Origin: Synechococcus sp. GFB01
GTDB taxonomy: Bacteria; Cyanobacteriota; Cyanobacteriia; PCC-6307; Cyanobiaceae
Reading direction: 5' to 3'
DNA length: 7,074 nucleotides
Assembly: GCF_001039265.1 (NCBI RefSeq)
Contig: NZ_LFEK01000086.1
Span: 1-7,074, forward strand
Both the position numbers and the translations under genes were made by a program. Below are positions 1-6,863 of this stretch, one piece after another; position 1 is the stretch's first letter, and each line of letters opens with the position of its first letter. The notes beneath the pieces are model-generated. The model did no database searches and was not told the origin of the DNA. It saw only the letters and a program-made list of their open reading frames with translations.

Positions 1-1065
1 ATCCGGATCCGGCAGCGCGGTGAGCGCCTCCGGGGCGCGGCCCTCCACCCACACGCCGCGGGTCGCCACCCCGAGGCGCGCGGCGTTGGCCTGGATCAGG
101 GCCGCCGATCCGCCCCGCTGCTCCACGGCCCAGAGCTGCAGGGCCGGTCGCAGCCGCAGCGCCTCCAGACCCACCGAACCCACCCCGGCCCCGATGTCCC
201 AGAACACCCCCTGGGCGGGCAGATCGAGTTCGGCCAGCAGCTGGATGCGCACCTCCCGCTTGGTCATCAGGCCGGGGCGGTCGGGATGCTGCAGGAAGAG
301 GCCATCGGCCAGGCCGAACAGCGGCAGCGCCTGCGGATCCACCGGCGGGGCGGGGGGCTCGGCGATCAGCAGCACCAGATGCAGGGGATCGAGATCGGCC
401 GGCAACGGATCGGCCGGCAACAGCCGCAGCACCCGTTCGGCCGGATGGCCCAGCCGCTCGCACAGCCACACCTGATAGGCGGCCTCGAGCCCCGAGGCCC
501 GCAGCAGCCGGCGCACCTCCTCGGCGCCGCCGCGGCCGGGGTCGGTGAGCACCGCCAGGGCGGCGGGCCGGTTCTGCAGGGCCGCCGCCAACGGCGCCGG
601 CTCGCGGCCGTGCAGGCTCACCCAGCTGGCGTCCTGCCAGGGGCGGCCGAGACGGGCGAAGGCCAGCTGCAGGGAGCTGGGGGCCGGATGGAAGCGCAGC
701 ACTTCGCGACCCAGCTCCTGGAGCAGCAGCCGGCCGATGCCGAACCAGAGCGGATCGCCGCTGGCCAGAACCACCGCCGGCTGGCCGTCCGCCAGCGCCT
801 GCCGCAACCGCGGCAGCAGCATCTCGGGCCTGTCGCTGGCCAGCCGCTCGGCAGTGGGGAAGGCCCGTGCCAGCTGATCGAGCAGCCGCGGTGGAGCGGC
901 CAGCAGCCGCGCCTGATCGAGCCGGGCCCGCAGCGGCGGCGCCAGGCCATCGAGCCCGGAGGCGTCGCAGCCCACCACATCGATCCAGCTGCCCAGGCCG
1001 CCCAGCGCTCCCCTGCCTCTGGCGCCATGATGCTCAGCCGCGCCCCCTGCCGCCGCCCAGCGCAT
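1..1065 (-). CDS. cobL: Precorrin-6Y / cobalt-precorrin C5,15-methyltransferase, CbiE-CbiT fusion (3' end outside window)
   Basis: This is a bifunctional enzyme of corrin ring synthesis. The CbiE half methylates C5; the CbiT half methylates C15 and removes the C12 acetate carboxyl, both using S-adenosylmethionine. I read 355 stop-free codons on the minus strand. The CbiE half (about residues 27-225) opens with W-I-D-V-V-G-C-D and carries the family's S-G-D-P-L-W-F-G-I-G motif (Asp about residue 104). The CbiT half starts near M-T-K-R-E-V-R (about 267) and has the SAM-binding motif D-I-G-A-G-V-G-S-V-G (about 290). Fused proteins are usually about 400 residues, so roughly the last 50 are missing beyond position 1. 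ATG 1065 is the first standard start upstream of the conserved region and leaves a low-complexity leader of about 26 residues; another in-frame ATG lies at 1086. The start is therefore uncertain, the family is not. Its ATG interlocks with that of the divergent gene at 1064. Confidence 0.9.
   Translation of the reverse strand, partial: MRWAAAGGAAEHHGARGRGALGGLGSWIDVVGCDASGLDGLAPPLRARLDQARLLAAPPRLLDQLARAFPTAERLASDRPEMLLPRLRQALADGQPAVVLASGDPLWFGIGRLLLQELGREVLRFHPAPSSLQLAFARLGRPWQDASWVSLHGREPAPLAAALQNRPAALAVLTDPGRGGAEEVRRLLRASGLEAAYQVWLCERLGHPAERVLRLLPADPLPADLDPLHLVLLIAEPPAPPVDPQALPLFGLADGLFLQHPDRPGLMTKREVRIQLLAELDLPAQGVFWDIGAGVGSVGLEALRLRPALQLWAVEQRGGSAALIQANAARLGVATRGVWVEGRAPEALTALPDPD
393..421 (-). 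repeat. Short tandem duplication (15-base unit, two copies) inside cobL
   Basis: GATCGGCCGGCAAC occurs at 393-406 and again at 408-421, a period of 15 bases. On the coding strand it encodes L-P-A-D-P L-P-A-D-L at the end of the CbiE half. It keeps the reading frame, so it is a harmless in-frame expansion. Confidence 0.8.
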
Positions 1066-1294
1066 GAGTGATCGCCGCCAGCGCATCCACGAACTGGTGC
1101 TTGCCCTGATCCAGCGGCAGGAGGGTCTGGAACTGCTGGAGGGTGATGGTCAGGGCCTGAACCAGGCGACCGGCCGCGACGCGGCCAGCTGGCTGGAGCG
1201 CAACCGCCGCCTGGTGCAGCGCTACCAGGCCCTGGTGCGCACCGCCATCACCCTCGATGCCCTGATCGACCAGGAGGTTGCCGGCCAGCTCTGA
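1064..1294 (+). CDS. Small conserved-looking protein of unknown function, 76 residues
   Basis: I do not recognise a named family. The product is a soluble, charged, probably all-helical protein of 76 residues. It opens M-S-D-R-R-Q-R-I-H-E-L-V, has several Q/R/E-rich helical stretches (for example I-Q-R-Q-E-G-L-E-L-L and L-E-R-N-R-R-L-V-Q-R-Y-Q-A-L) and ends A-G-Q-L. There are no cysteines, no membrane segment and no signal peptide. It is supported as a gene by its position: it starts where the divergent cobL starts, ends only 27 bases before the GH116 gene, and fills an otherwise empty stretch with plausible protein composition. No clear Shine-Dalgarno sequence precedes ATG 1064. It is probably the first gene of the operon that follows. 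The alternative is that it is a chance frame in GC-rich DNA; I think a real gene is more likely. Confidence 0.65.
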   Translation: MSDRRQRIHELVLALIQRQEGLELLEGDGQGLNQATGRDAASWLERNRRLVQRYQALVRTAITLDALIDQEVAGQL

Positions 1295-1321
1295 CAAGCT
1301 GGGCGCAACCTCGGCTGCCCG

Positions 1322-3850
1322 ATGGCGCGCTCCGGCCTTTCCGCCCTGACATCGCTGCTGCGCCGAGGCGCGCCGGACGGCTCCCCCGGAGGTTGCTGGC
1401 AGCCACCCGAGGCCAGCTGGTCGCGCCCGTTCGGCCTGGGCTGGGAGCGGCCCTACACGGTGCGCTATGCCAGCAACCTCGACGACGGGCCCAACCACGG
1501 CATGCCGCTGGGGGGCTTCGGCGCCGGCTGCATCGGCCGCGCCCCCGACGGCTCCTTCAACCTCTGGCACCTCGACGGCGGCGAGCACTGGTTCGGCACC
1601 CTGCCCGACTGCCAGTTCGCCCTCTTCGAGAACAACGGCAGCGGCAGCCGCGCCCATGCCCTGGCGGTGAAGCCACAGGCCGATGCCTCCCGGCCCGAAG
1701 CCGGTGAGCCCCTGAGCGCCTGGAGCTGGTACCCGGCCAGCACAGCCGAGCAGCACACCGGCACCTACGCCGCCCGCTACCCCCTCAGCTGGACCAGCTA
1801 CGAGGGCGTGTTCGACGCGGAGGTGCGCTGCGAGGCCTTCAGCCCCGTGCTGCCGGGTGACTACCGCCGCAGCAGCTACCCGGTGGCGGTGTTCGTCTGG
1901 ACCCTGCGCAATCCCACCCGCCAACCGCTCGATCTCTCACTGCTGCTGAGCTGGCGCAACACCACCGGCTGGTTCACCAACACCGATCCCTCCGCCTCGG
2001 TGCACTTCCGCGACGACGGCAGCCCGGAGCACAACTACGTGCCGGCCATCGGCGCCAGCCGCGGTCAGCGCAACCTCTGGGTCGACGAGGGCCCCCTGCG
2101 CGGCGTGCTGCTGGAGGGCGAGCGCGGCACGCCGATCCGCGAAGGCCAGGGCCAGTGGTGCATCGCCACCGATGCCGGCCTGGCCGAGCGTCACCCGGGC
2201 CTGAGCATCCAGCGCTGCAGCCGCTGGAACCCGGCCGGCAATGGCGCCGACCTGTGGGAGCCGTTCGCCCGCGATGGCTCGATCCCCGACAGCAACAACG
2301 ACCGCCACAGCACCAGCGACGATCCCGCCAGCGCCGCCCTGGCGGTGCGCTGCCGCCTGGAGCCCGGCCAGAGCATCGAGATCCCGCTGGTGATCAGCTG
2401 GGATCTGCCGGTGACGGCCTTCGCCAGCGGCAGCCAGAGCCTGCGGCGCTACACCGATGTCTTCGGCGCCGAGGGCACGGCCGCCGCCGCGATCGCGGCT
2501 GAAGCCCTGCGCGACTGGCGCGACTGGCGGGCCGGGATCGAAGCCTGGCAGCAGCCGGTGCTCGAGCGCTCCGACCTGCCGGAGCCGCTGCGCATGGCCC
2601 TGTTCAACGAGCTCTACGACCTGGCCTCGGGCGGCACGCTCTGGACCGCCGCCTCGGCCGCCGATCCGGTGGGCCGCTTCGGTGTGCTCGAGTGCCTCGA
2701 CTACGCCTGGTACGAGAGCCTCGACGTGCGGCTCTACGGCTCCTTCGCCCTGCTGCAGCTCTGGCCCGAGCTCGACAAGAGCGTGCTGCGCAGCTTCGCC
2801 CGTGCCATCCCCGCCGCCGACCCCACGCCGCGGCCGATCGGCTGGTATTTCACCCAGGGCAAGGGCCGCGTGGAGGCTGCCCGCAAGGTGGCCGGTGCCA
2901 CCCCCCACGACCTGGGGGCCCCCAACGAGCGCCCCTGGGATGCCAGCAACTACACCGCCTACCAGGACTGCAACCTCTGGAAGGACCTGGCCAGCGACTT
3001 CGTGCTGCAGGTGTGGCGCACCTTCCGGCTCGCCCCCGGCGGCGAGGACCTGCGCTTCCTGGCGGACTGCTGGCCCGCCGCCGTGCAGGCGCTGCGCTAC
3101 CTCAAGACCTTCGATGCCAACGGCGATGGCCTGCCCGACAACGGCGGCGCCCCCGACCAGACCTTCGACGACTGGCCGCTCAAAGGGGTGAGCGCCTACT
3201 GCGGCGCTCTCTGGATCGCCGCCCTGGAGGCGGCACTGGCCATGGCACAGCACCTCCACCTCGTCATGGGGCTGGATACGTCGAGCGAGCAGCGGGAGTT
3301 CAGCACCTGGCTGGAGCAGTCGCGCGCCAACTTCGACAGGCTCCTCTGGAACGGCGAGTACTACGCCATCGACGCCGAGAGCGGCACACCGGTGGTGATG
3401 GCCGACCAGCTCTGCGGCGATTTCTACGCCCGCCTGCTGGGCCTCCCCGCCGTGGTGGCCGAGGAGAGGGCCCGCAGCGCGCTCAGGGCGATCCGCCAGG
3501 CCTGCTTCGAGCGCTTCGAGGCTGGCCGGCTCGGCGTGGCCAACGGTCTGCGCCGCGACGGCACACCGCTCGATCCCAAGGGCACCCACCCGCTCGAGGT
3601 CTGGACCGGCATCAACTTCGGGCTGGCGGCCTACTACCGGCTGATGGGTGAAACCGGCACCGCCCTGGCGATCACCGGCGCGGTGGTGGAGCAGGTCTAC
3701 AGCGGCGGGCTGCAGTTCCGCACACCCGAGGCGATCACCGCGGTGAACACCTTCCGCGCCTGCCACTACCTGCGCGCCATGGCCATCTGGGCGCTCTGGG
3801 CCACCCACACCGGCTGGCAGCCGATCCCGGGAGCCGAACGCCAGCCGTGA
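1322..3850 (+). CDS. GH116 glycoside hydrolase (GBA2-type beta-glucosidase / 'glucosylceramidase' family)
   Basis: This is a retaining glycosidase of family GH116, 842 residues, close to known bacterial and archaeal members. The N-terminal beta domain (about residues 55-370, GBA2_N type) carries M-P-L-G-G-F-G-A-G-C-I-G-R. The catalytic (alpha/alpha)6 domain (about 430-830, DUF608) carries landmarks that line up with human GBA2: V-L-E-C-L-D-Y-A-W-Y, P-H-D-L-G-A-P-N-E-R-P-W, W-K-D-L..F-V-L-Q-V-W, D-Q-T-F-D-D-W, E-V-W-T-G-I-N-F-G-L and F-R-T-P-E-A. By that alignment the nucleophile is Glu457 (human Glu527) and the acid/base is Asp616 (human Asp677). There is no signal peptide, so it is probably cytoplasmic. 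Annotation as glucosylceramidase would be by homology only; in a cyanobacterium the real substrate is unknown and may be another beta-glucoside or sugar conjugate. Its TGA overlaps the GTG of the next gene. ATG 1322 is the first available start after the preceding stop. Confidence 0.93.
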   Translation: MARSGLSALTSLLRRGAPDGSPGGCWQPPEASWSRPFGLGWERPYTVRYASNLDDGPNHGMPLGGFGAGCIGRAPDGSFNLWHLDGGEHWFGTLPDCQFALFENNGSGSRAHALAVKPQADASRPEAGEPLSAWSWYPASTAEQHTGTYAARYPLSWTSYEGVFDAEVRCEAFSPVLPGDYRRSSYPVAVFVWTLRNPTRQPLDLSLLLSWRNTTGWFTNTDPSASVHFRDDGSPEHNYVPAIGASRGQRNLWVDEGPLRGVLLEGERGTPIREGQGQWCIATDAGLAERHPGLSIQRCSRWNPAGNGADLWEPFARDGSIPDSNNDRHSTSDDPASAALAVRCRLEPGQSIEIPLVISWDLPVTAFASGSQSLRRYTDVFGAEGTAAAAIAAEALRDWRDWRAGIEAWQQPVLERSDLPEPLRMALFNELYDLASGGTLWTAASAADPVGRFGVLECLDYAWYESLDVRLYGSFALLQLWPELDKSVLRSFARAIPAADPTPRPIGWYFTQGKGRVEAARKVAGATPHDLGAPNERPWDASNYTAYQDCNLWKDLASDFVLQVWRTFRLAPGGEDLRFLADCWPAAVQALRYLKTFDANGDGLPDNGGAPDQTFDDWPLKGVSAYCGALWIAALEAALAMAQHLHLVMGLDTSSEQREFSTWLEQSRANFDRLLWNGEYYAIDAESGTPVVMADQLCGDFYARLLGLPAVVAEERARSALRAIRQACFERFEAGRLGVANGLRRDGTPLDPKGTHPLEVWTGINFGLAAYYRLMGETGTALAITGAVVEQVYSGGLQFRTPEAITAVNTFRACHYLRAMAIWALWATHTGWQPIPGAERQP

Positions 3851-4359
3851 GCGCCCGCCGCACCATCAGCGCCCTGCTCGGCCTGCTGTGGGCGATCGGT
3901 CTGGGGCTGGGTCTGGATCTGGGGCTGCCCGAGGCCGCCCTGGCCCAGGTGCACAGCCACAGCAACGAGCACGGCGTGCCGGTGGTGCGCAGCCTCGAGA
4001 GCCTGCGCGATCTCGACTATCAGAGCTGGCAGGTGGTGGCCTACCGGGAGGGCCGGCCAGGCCGGCCGGTGACCCTGCGCATCGTGGGCTATCCGGGCAA
4101 GGTGCGGCTCGACCACCCCACCGCCCTGCGGGTGCGCAGCGGCCGGCGCAGCTGGGATCTGGCCGACATCACCCTCACCAACCCCAAGCTGGCCAGCGAC
4201 TGGCGCGCCGCCGCGGCCGAGTTCGACCTGACGCCGCTGCTGGCTGACCTGGAGCAGGACCGACCGCTGCGCCTGCAACTGCCGGGGGTGTTCGTGGAGC
4301 TGCCCGTGCCGCCCTACGTGGTGGCGGAGTGGCGCAGCCTCACCGGTGCCGAAGGGTGA
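3847..4359 (+). CDS. DUF3122 family exported protein
   Basis: The product is 170 residues and resembles the cyanobacterial DUF3122 family, whose function is not known. It starts M-S-A-R-R-T followed by a long hydrophobic stretch (about residues 8-30) and a probable signal peptidase I site after A-A-L-A (about residue 34). The mature protein, beginning Q-V-H-S-H-S, should lie in the periplasm or thylakoid lumen. The mature part looks beta-rich, with the landmarks S-W-Q-V-V-A, L-R-I-V-G-Y-P-G-K-V, F-D-L-T-P-L-L and L-P-V-P-P-Y-V-V-A-E-W. The start is GTG 3847, which shares GTGA with the stop of the GH116 gene, implying translational coupling; its own stop overlaps the GTG of ribD in the same way. 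Its place between a glycosidase and a riboflavin gene does not reveal a role. Family assignment is from memory of the conserved pattern. Confidence 0.82.
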   Translation: MSARRTISALLGLLWAIGLGLGLDLGLPEAALAQVHSHSNEHGVPVVRSLESLRDLDYQSWQVVAYREGRPGRPVTLRIVGYPGKVRLDHPTALRVRSGRRSWDLADITLTNPKLASDWRAAAAEFDLTPLLADLEQDRPLRLQLPGVFVELPVPPYVVAEWRSLTGAEG

Positions 4360-5482
4360 GCTCCGCCCCAGCCCCCGGCCGGAATCCCGGGGTCGCCTGG
4401 CGGCCCTGGATGGACCGGGCCCTACAGCTGGCGGAGCTCGGTGCGGGCCGCACCAGCCCCAACCCGCTGGTGGGAGCGGTGGTGCTCGATGGCAGCGGTG
4501 CGCTGGTGGGGGAGGGCTACCACGCGCGGGCAGGGCAGCCCCATGCCGAGATCGTCGCCCTGCGCCAGGCGGGCGGCCGGGCCCGAGGCGGCACCCTGGT
4601 GGTGACCCTGGAGCCCTGCTGCCACCACGGCCTCACCCCGCCCTGCAGCGAGGCGGTGATCGCCGCAGGGATCAGCCGGGTGGTGCTCGCCATGACCGAT
4701 CCCAACCCCCGGGTGGCGGGCGGCGGCATCGCGGCCCTGCGGGCCGCCGGCGTGGAGGTGATCGCCGGCGTCGCCGAGGCCGAGGCCCGCGCCCTCAACC
4801 GCGCCTTCCTGCACCGCATCCACAGCGGCAGGCCGCTGGGGATCCTCAAGTGGGCGATGAGCTCGATGGCCGCACGGCCCTGCCCAATGGCGCCAGCCAG
4901 TGGATCAGCGGCCCGCCGGCACGCGAGTGGGTGCATGCCCTGCGCAGCCGCTGCGATGCGGTGATCGTGGGCGGCGGCACGGTGCGGGCCGACGATCCCC
5001 TGCTCACCTCCCGGGGGCGGCGCGATCCCGAGCCGCTGCGGGTGGTGCTCAGCCGCCGCCTCGACCTGCCGGCGCAGGCGCGGCTGTGGGACCAGGCAGC
5101 GGCTCCCACCCTGGTGGCCCATGGTCCGGAGCCGCCGGCCGAGGCCGTCGCCCGCCTGGAGGCGCTGGGCGTGGAGCGGCTGGCGCTGCCGGCCTGCGCT
5201 CCCGCACCGCTGCTGGAGGCCCTGGCCCGACGCGGCTGCAACCGGGTGCTGTGGGAGTGCGGGCCGGAGCTGGCGGCGGCGGCGATCCGTGAGAACTGCG
5301 TGCAGGAGGTGGCGGCCGTGATCGCTCCGAAACTGCTCGGAGGCCTGCCGGCCCGCACCCCACTGGCGGAGCTGGGGCTCACGGCCATGGAGCAGGTGCG
5401 CCCCTGGATCGCCCTGCCGCCCCGGCCGCTGGGCGGCGACTGGCTCTGGAGACTTCAGATCCCCGACCTGCCGAGCGGCTGA
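4356..5482 (+). pseudogene. ribD: Riboflavin biosynthesis protein RibD (deaminase/reductase), interrupted by a one-base frameshift
   Basis: RibD carries out two early steps of riboflavin synthesis: deamination of the pyrimidine intermediate, then NADPH-dependent reduction of its ribosyl group. The deaminase half is in the frame of GTG 4356, which shares GTGA with the preceding stop. It shows R-T-S-P-N-P-L-V-G-A-V-V and the zinc site: His63 and Glu65 in P-H-A-E, then Cys88 and Cys97 in P-C-C-H-H-G-L-T-P-P-C. The spacing matches the family. After I-L-K-W-A-M-S (about residue 169) the frame changes. The reductase half continues in the -1 frame as L-D-G-R-T-A-L-P-N-G, then V-G-G-G-T-V-R-A-D-D-P and A-P-K-L-L-G-G, ending at TGA 5480-5482. 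Restoring one base gives about 375 residues, a normal length. As written, translation stops at 4964 after about 202 residues and the reductase is lost. Both halves look otherwise intact, so a sequencing error or a very recent mutation is likelier than an old pseudogene. Confidence 0.92.
4857..4867 (+). other. Frameshift site inside ribD (apparent one-base deletion)
   Basis: The bases read ATG AGC TCG ATG in the upstream frame, while the protein needs ATG AGC CTC GAT GGC (M-S-L-D-G). One C seems to be missing from an expected CC at about 4862. The sequence has no X-XXY-YYZ slippery heptamer here, so programmed -1 slippage is not supported. Confidence 0.85.
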
Positions 5483-5527
5483 TCGCCTCCCCCGCCGCCG
5501 AGCGGCCCGGCGCCGCCCGGGGCGCGG
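5483..5527. terminator. Convergent gap with small GC-rich hairpins, possible terminator
   Basis: These 45 bases separate ribD and the DUF427 gene, which converge. Two short perfect stems can be drawn: 5494-5498 with 5502-5506 (three-base loop) and 5506-5510 with 5517-5521 (six-base loop). They share one base, so they would be alternatives. Neither is followed by a T-run on either strand, so a standard intrinsic terminator is not demonstrated. The call rests on location and stem potential only, and such stems are common by chance in DNA this rich in GC. Confidence 0.25.
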
Positions 5528-6028
5528 TCAGACGAGCTCGGGGTGGTCGGGGTCGCCCTTGAACGGCCCCTCCACCCGGGAGGTGATCCAACCGCCATAG
5601 AAACCGCCGGGCTGGGGGGTCACCCGCTCGCCATCCACCCAGCAGCCATCCATCAGAGCGGGATACACCGAATACCAGCCCGCCAGGGCCGCATAGGCCG
5701 GGGTGGGGTCGGGATAGCTCCACACCGCCCGCCGCAGGCGCCGTTCGGCCGGCGTTCCGGCCGCCACCACCACATCGAAGTAGCGCGCCAGCCCCTTCCA
5801 CTCGCAGAAGCTGCTGCCGGTGGCGGGCTCCAGCAGCTCCAGGCGCATCGCCTCGGGCGGCAGGTACACCGAGGGGGGATGGAACGTCTCCAGCACCCGC
5901 AGCGAGCGGCGGGTCTCGGCCAGGCGCTGCCCCAGGGCCTCCACGAGCACATGCTCCGTGCCCGCCACCAGAGCGGGCGGGCGGGGGTAGTCGGCCACCC
6001 GCTCAGGGATCGGAGGTGGCGGGTTCAT
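5528..6028 (-). CDS. DUF427 domain protein
   Basis: The product is 166 residues and is a single-domain member of the DUF427 family, which is common in cyanobacteria and has no established biochemical role. Visible family signatures are S-V-Y-L-P-P-E-A (about residue 53), F-C-E-W-K-G-L-A-R-Y-F-D-V, W-S-Y-P-D-P-T-P, L-A-G-W-Y-S-V-Y-P-A-L-M-D-G-C-W-V-D-G and P-Q-P-G-G-F-Y-G-G-W-I-T-S. It has many aromatic residues and no signal peptide or membrane segment, so it is probably cytoplasmic. I chose ATG 6028 because the protein then begins M-N-P-P-P-P-I and the ATG shares the four bases ATGA with the stop of the upstream SRAP gene; the frame stays open further upstream, but that part lies inside the SRAP gene. 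It is almost surely co-translated with SRAP. The C-terminus ends D-H-P-E-L-V, close to the usual family end. Confidence 0.9.
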   Translation of the reverse strand: MNPPPPIPERVADYPRPPALVAGTEHVLVEALGQRLAETRRSLRVLETFHPPSVYLPPEAMRLELLEPATGSSFCEWKGLARYFDVVVAAGTPAERRLRRAVWSYPDPTPAYAALAGWYSVYPALMDGCWVDGERVTPQPGGFYGGWITSRVEGPFKGDPDHPELV

Positions 6029-6705
6029 CCGAGATCGAGGGCGAGCTGCCGCCGCTGCGGAGCCGGCTGGGCAGGGCGTTCCGCCCGGGTGGAGGCGATC
6101 GGCTCCAGCGTCCATCCGGCCGGATCCCAGGGGTGCATCATTGGCTCCAGGGCCCGCAGCTCAGCCCCGTGCACGGGCGCCAGCCAGGCCTGCTCCAGAC
6201 CATCGGGGATCAGCACCGGCATGCGGTCGTGCAGCGGCACGATCAGGGCATTGGGGCGGGTGGTGAGGATGCAGCAGCTGTCGAGCTGGCTGCCGTCGGC
6301 GCCGAGCCAGCGCTCCCACAGGCCGCCCAGCCAGAACGGCGCGCCGTCGCGGCGGGCGATGCGCTGCCCCTTCTCGAAGAAGGCATCGGCGGGGATCAGG
6401 CAGCGGTGATGGCGCCAGGGCCCGCGGAAGCTGGGCTTCTCGGCCACGGTTTCGCTGCGGGCGTTGATCGGCCGGTGGGCGGGGCGGCATGGATCGTCGG
6501 GATCCTTCACCCAGCTCGGCAGCAACCCCCACATGGCGAAGGCCACCTCGAGGCGTCCCTGCTGCCGGCGCTGGATCAGCAGGGGCTCCCCGGGCCGGAT
6601 CAGCGGGCGGGGCGCATAGTGCTCCGCCAGGCCGGGCGGCAGGTCTCCCTGCAGCCGCGGCAGCAGCCGGTCAATGGCCGTGGTGAGCGCGAAGCGGCCG
6701 CACAT
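6025..6705 (-). CDS. SRAP domain protein (YedK/HMCES-type abasic-site DNA-protein crosslink enzyme)
   Basis: SRAP proteins attach covalently through Cys2 to abasic sites in single-stranded DNA and so protect them. The product is 226 residues, a normal length. I chose ATG 6705 because it gives M-C-G-R-F, placing the catalytic cysteine at position 2 after removal of Met; a longer frame reaching 6768 would bury that cysteine and must be wrong. The other active-site landmarks are present: Asn81 in I-N-A-R-S-E-T, Glu111 in A-F-F-E-K-G and His159 in L-H-D-R-M-P-V-L-I-P. The common W in the F-(Y/F)-E-W motif is Lys here. The C-terminal tail after about residue 205 is Pro/Gln/Arg-rich and looks disordered. 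It is first of a two-gene unit with DUF427. I saw no clear Shine-Dalgarno or LexA-type palindrome upstream, so SOS control is not shown. Confidence 0.93.
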   Translation of the reverse strand: MCGRFALTTAIDRLLPRLQGDLPPGLAEHYAPRPLIRPGEPLLIQRRQQGRLEVAFAMWGLLPSWVKDPDDPCRPAHRPINARSETVAEKPSFRGPWRHHRCLIPADAFFEKGQRIARRDGAPFWLGGLWERWLGADGSQLDSCCILTTRPNALIVPLHDRMPVLIPDGLEQAWLAPVHGAELRALEPMMHPWDPAGWTLEPIASTRAERPAQPAPQRRQLALDLG

Positions 6706-6830
6706 GGATCCAGTGTGCCCACGGATGTTCCCAGGCTGCCGCCCGCCCGTTGCGATTCGGTTTCCCACCCCGCGCGGATGTGGGCCGGGTCGGCCCCCCC
6801 TAGCCTGAACCGAATTGCGGCCCGTGCGCC
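6706..6830. other. Divergent intergenic region between SRAP and the ftsH start
   Basis: This gap separates the minus-strand SRAP gene from the plus-strand ftsH start and should hold promoters for both. Apart from the plus-strand TAGCCT hexamer I see no clear operator, inverted repeat or RNA gene. One frame from ATG 6778 stays open into the transposase fragment, but its first 28 residues look like noise. Confidence 0.5.
6801..6806 (+). promoter_or_regulatory. Possible -10 element (TAGCCT) ahead of the ftsH start
   Basis: The hexamer TAGCCT lies 25 bases before the ATG at 6831 and resembles the weak -10 elements common in picocyanobacteria. I see no convincing -35 box 17 bases upstream. It sits in the 125-base gap between the SRAP start (minus strand) and the ftsH start (plus strand), where a plus-strand promoter would be expected. 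No good Shine-Dalgarno precedes 6831. Confidence 0.3.
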
Positions 6831-6863
6831 ATGCCCATCCGCCAGGACGACAACCGCCCCACG
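6831..6863 (+). pseudogene. ftsH: First codons of ftsH (AAA+ membrane protease), cut off after about 10-11 residues
   Basis: From ATG 6831 the frame reads M-P-I-R-Q-D-D-N-R-P-T. From memory, this is the distinctive N-terminus of one of the FtsH proteases of marine Synechococcus and relatives (M-P-I-R-Q-D-D-N-x-P followed by R-R-F and a membrane helix). FtsH is a membrane-bound, zinc-dependent ATPase-protease used in protein quality control, including photosystem repair. Here the match ends at about 6860-6863. The frame then runs into unrelated sequence and stops at TGA 6900-6902 after 23 codons, while a transposase-like frame takes over. No helix, Walker or zinc motif follows in the window. 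With so few residues the identification is suggestive, not proven, but the divergent position and the upstream -10-like hexamer fit a real gene start. The fragment cannot be functional. Confidence 0.6.

Noticed and set aside
286..1071. Open frame of 261 codons on the plus strand across cobL
   Set aside because: It is Gln/Arg/Ala-rich and motif-free; the minus strand carries clear CbiE and CbiT motifs over the same bases.
1034..1924. Open frame of 296 codons on the minus strand
   Set aside because: It overlaps the 76-residue gene and the GH116 N-terminus, shows no family motif and has the composition of a shadow frame.
1937..3808. Very long open frame (623 codons) on the minus strand, antisense to the GH116 gene
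   Set aside because: It is a mirror of GC-rich codon use. Its translation is Gly/Ala/Val/His-rich without any recognisable domain, whereas the plus-strand frame matches GH116 throughout.
4329..4358. Earlier GTG start for ribD at 4329
   Set aside because: It lies deep inside the DUF3122 gene. GTG 4356 gives the same GTGA overlap as the previous junction and is enough to cover the conserved N-terminus.
4857..4867. Programmed -1 frameshift in ribD
   Set aside because: There is no slippery heptamer, and bacterial RibD proteins are normally read in one frame. A lost base explains it better.
6706..6768. Longer SRAP start reaching 6768
   Set aside because: SRAP chemistry needs cysteine at position 2, which only ATG 6705 provides.
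6706..6830. LexA/SOS box ahead of the SRAP gene
   Set aside because: I found no palindrome resembling the cyanobacterial LexA site in this gap.
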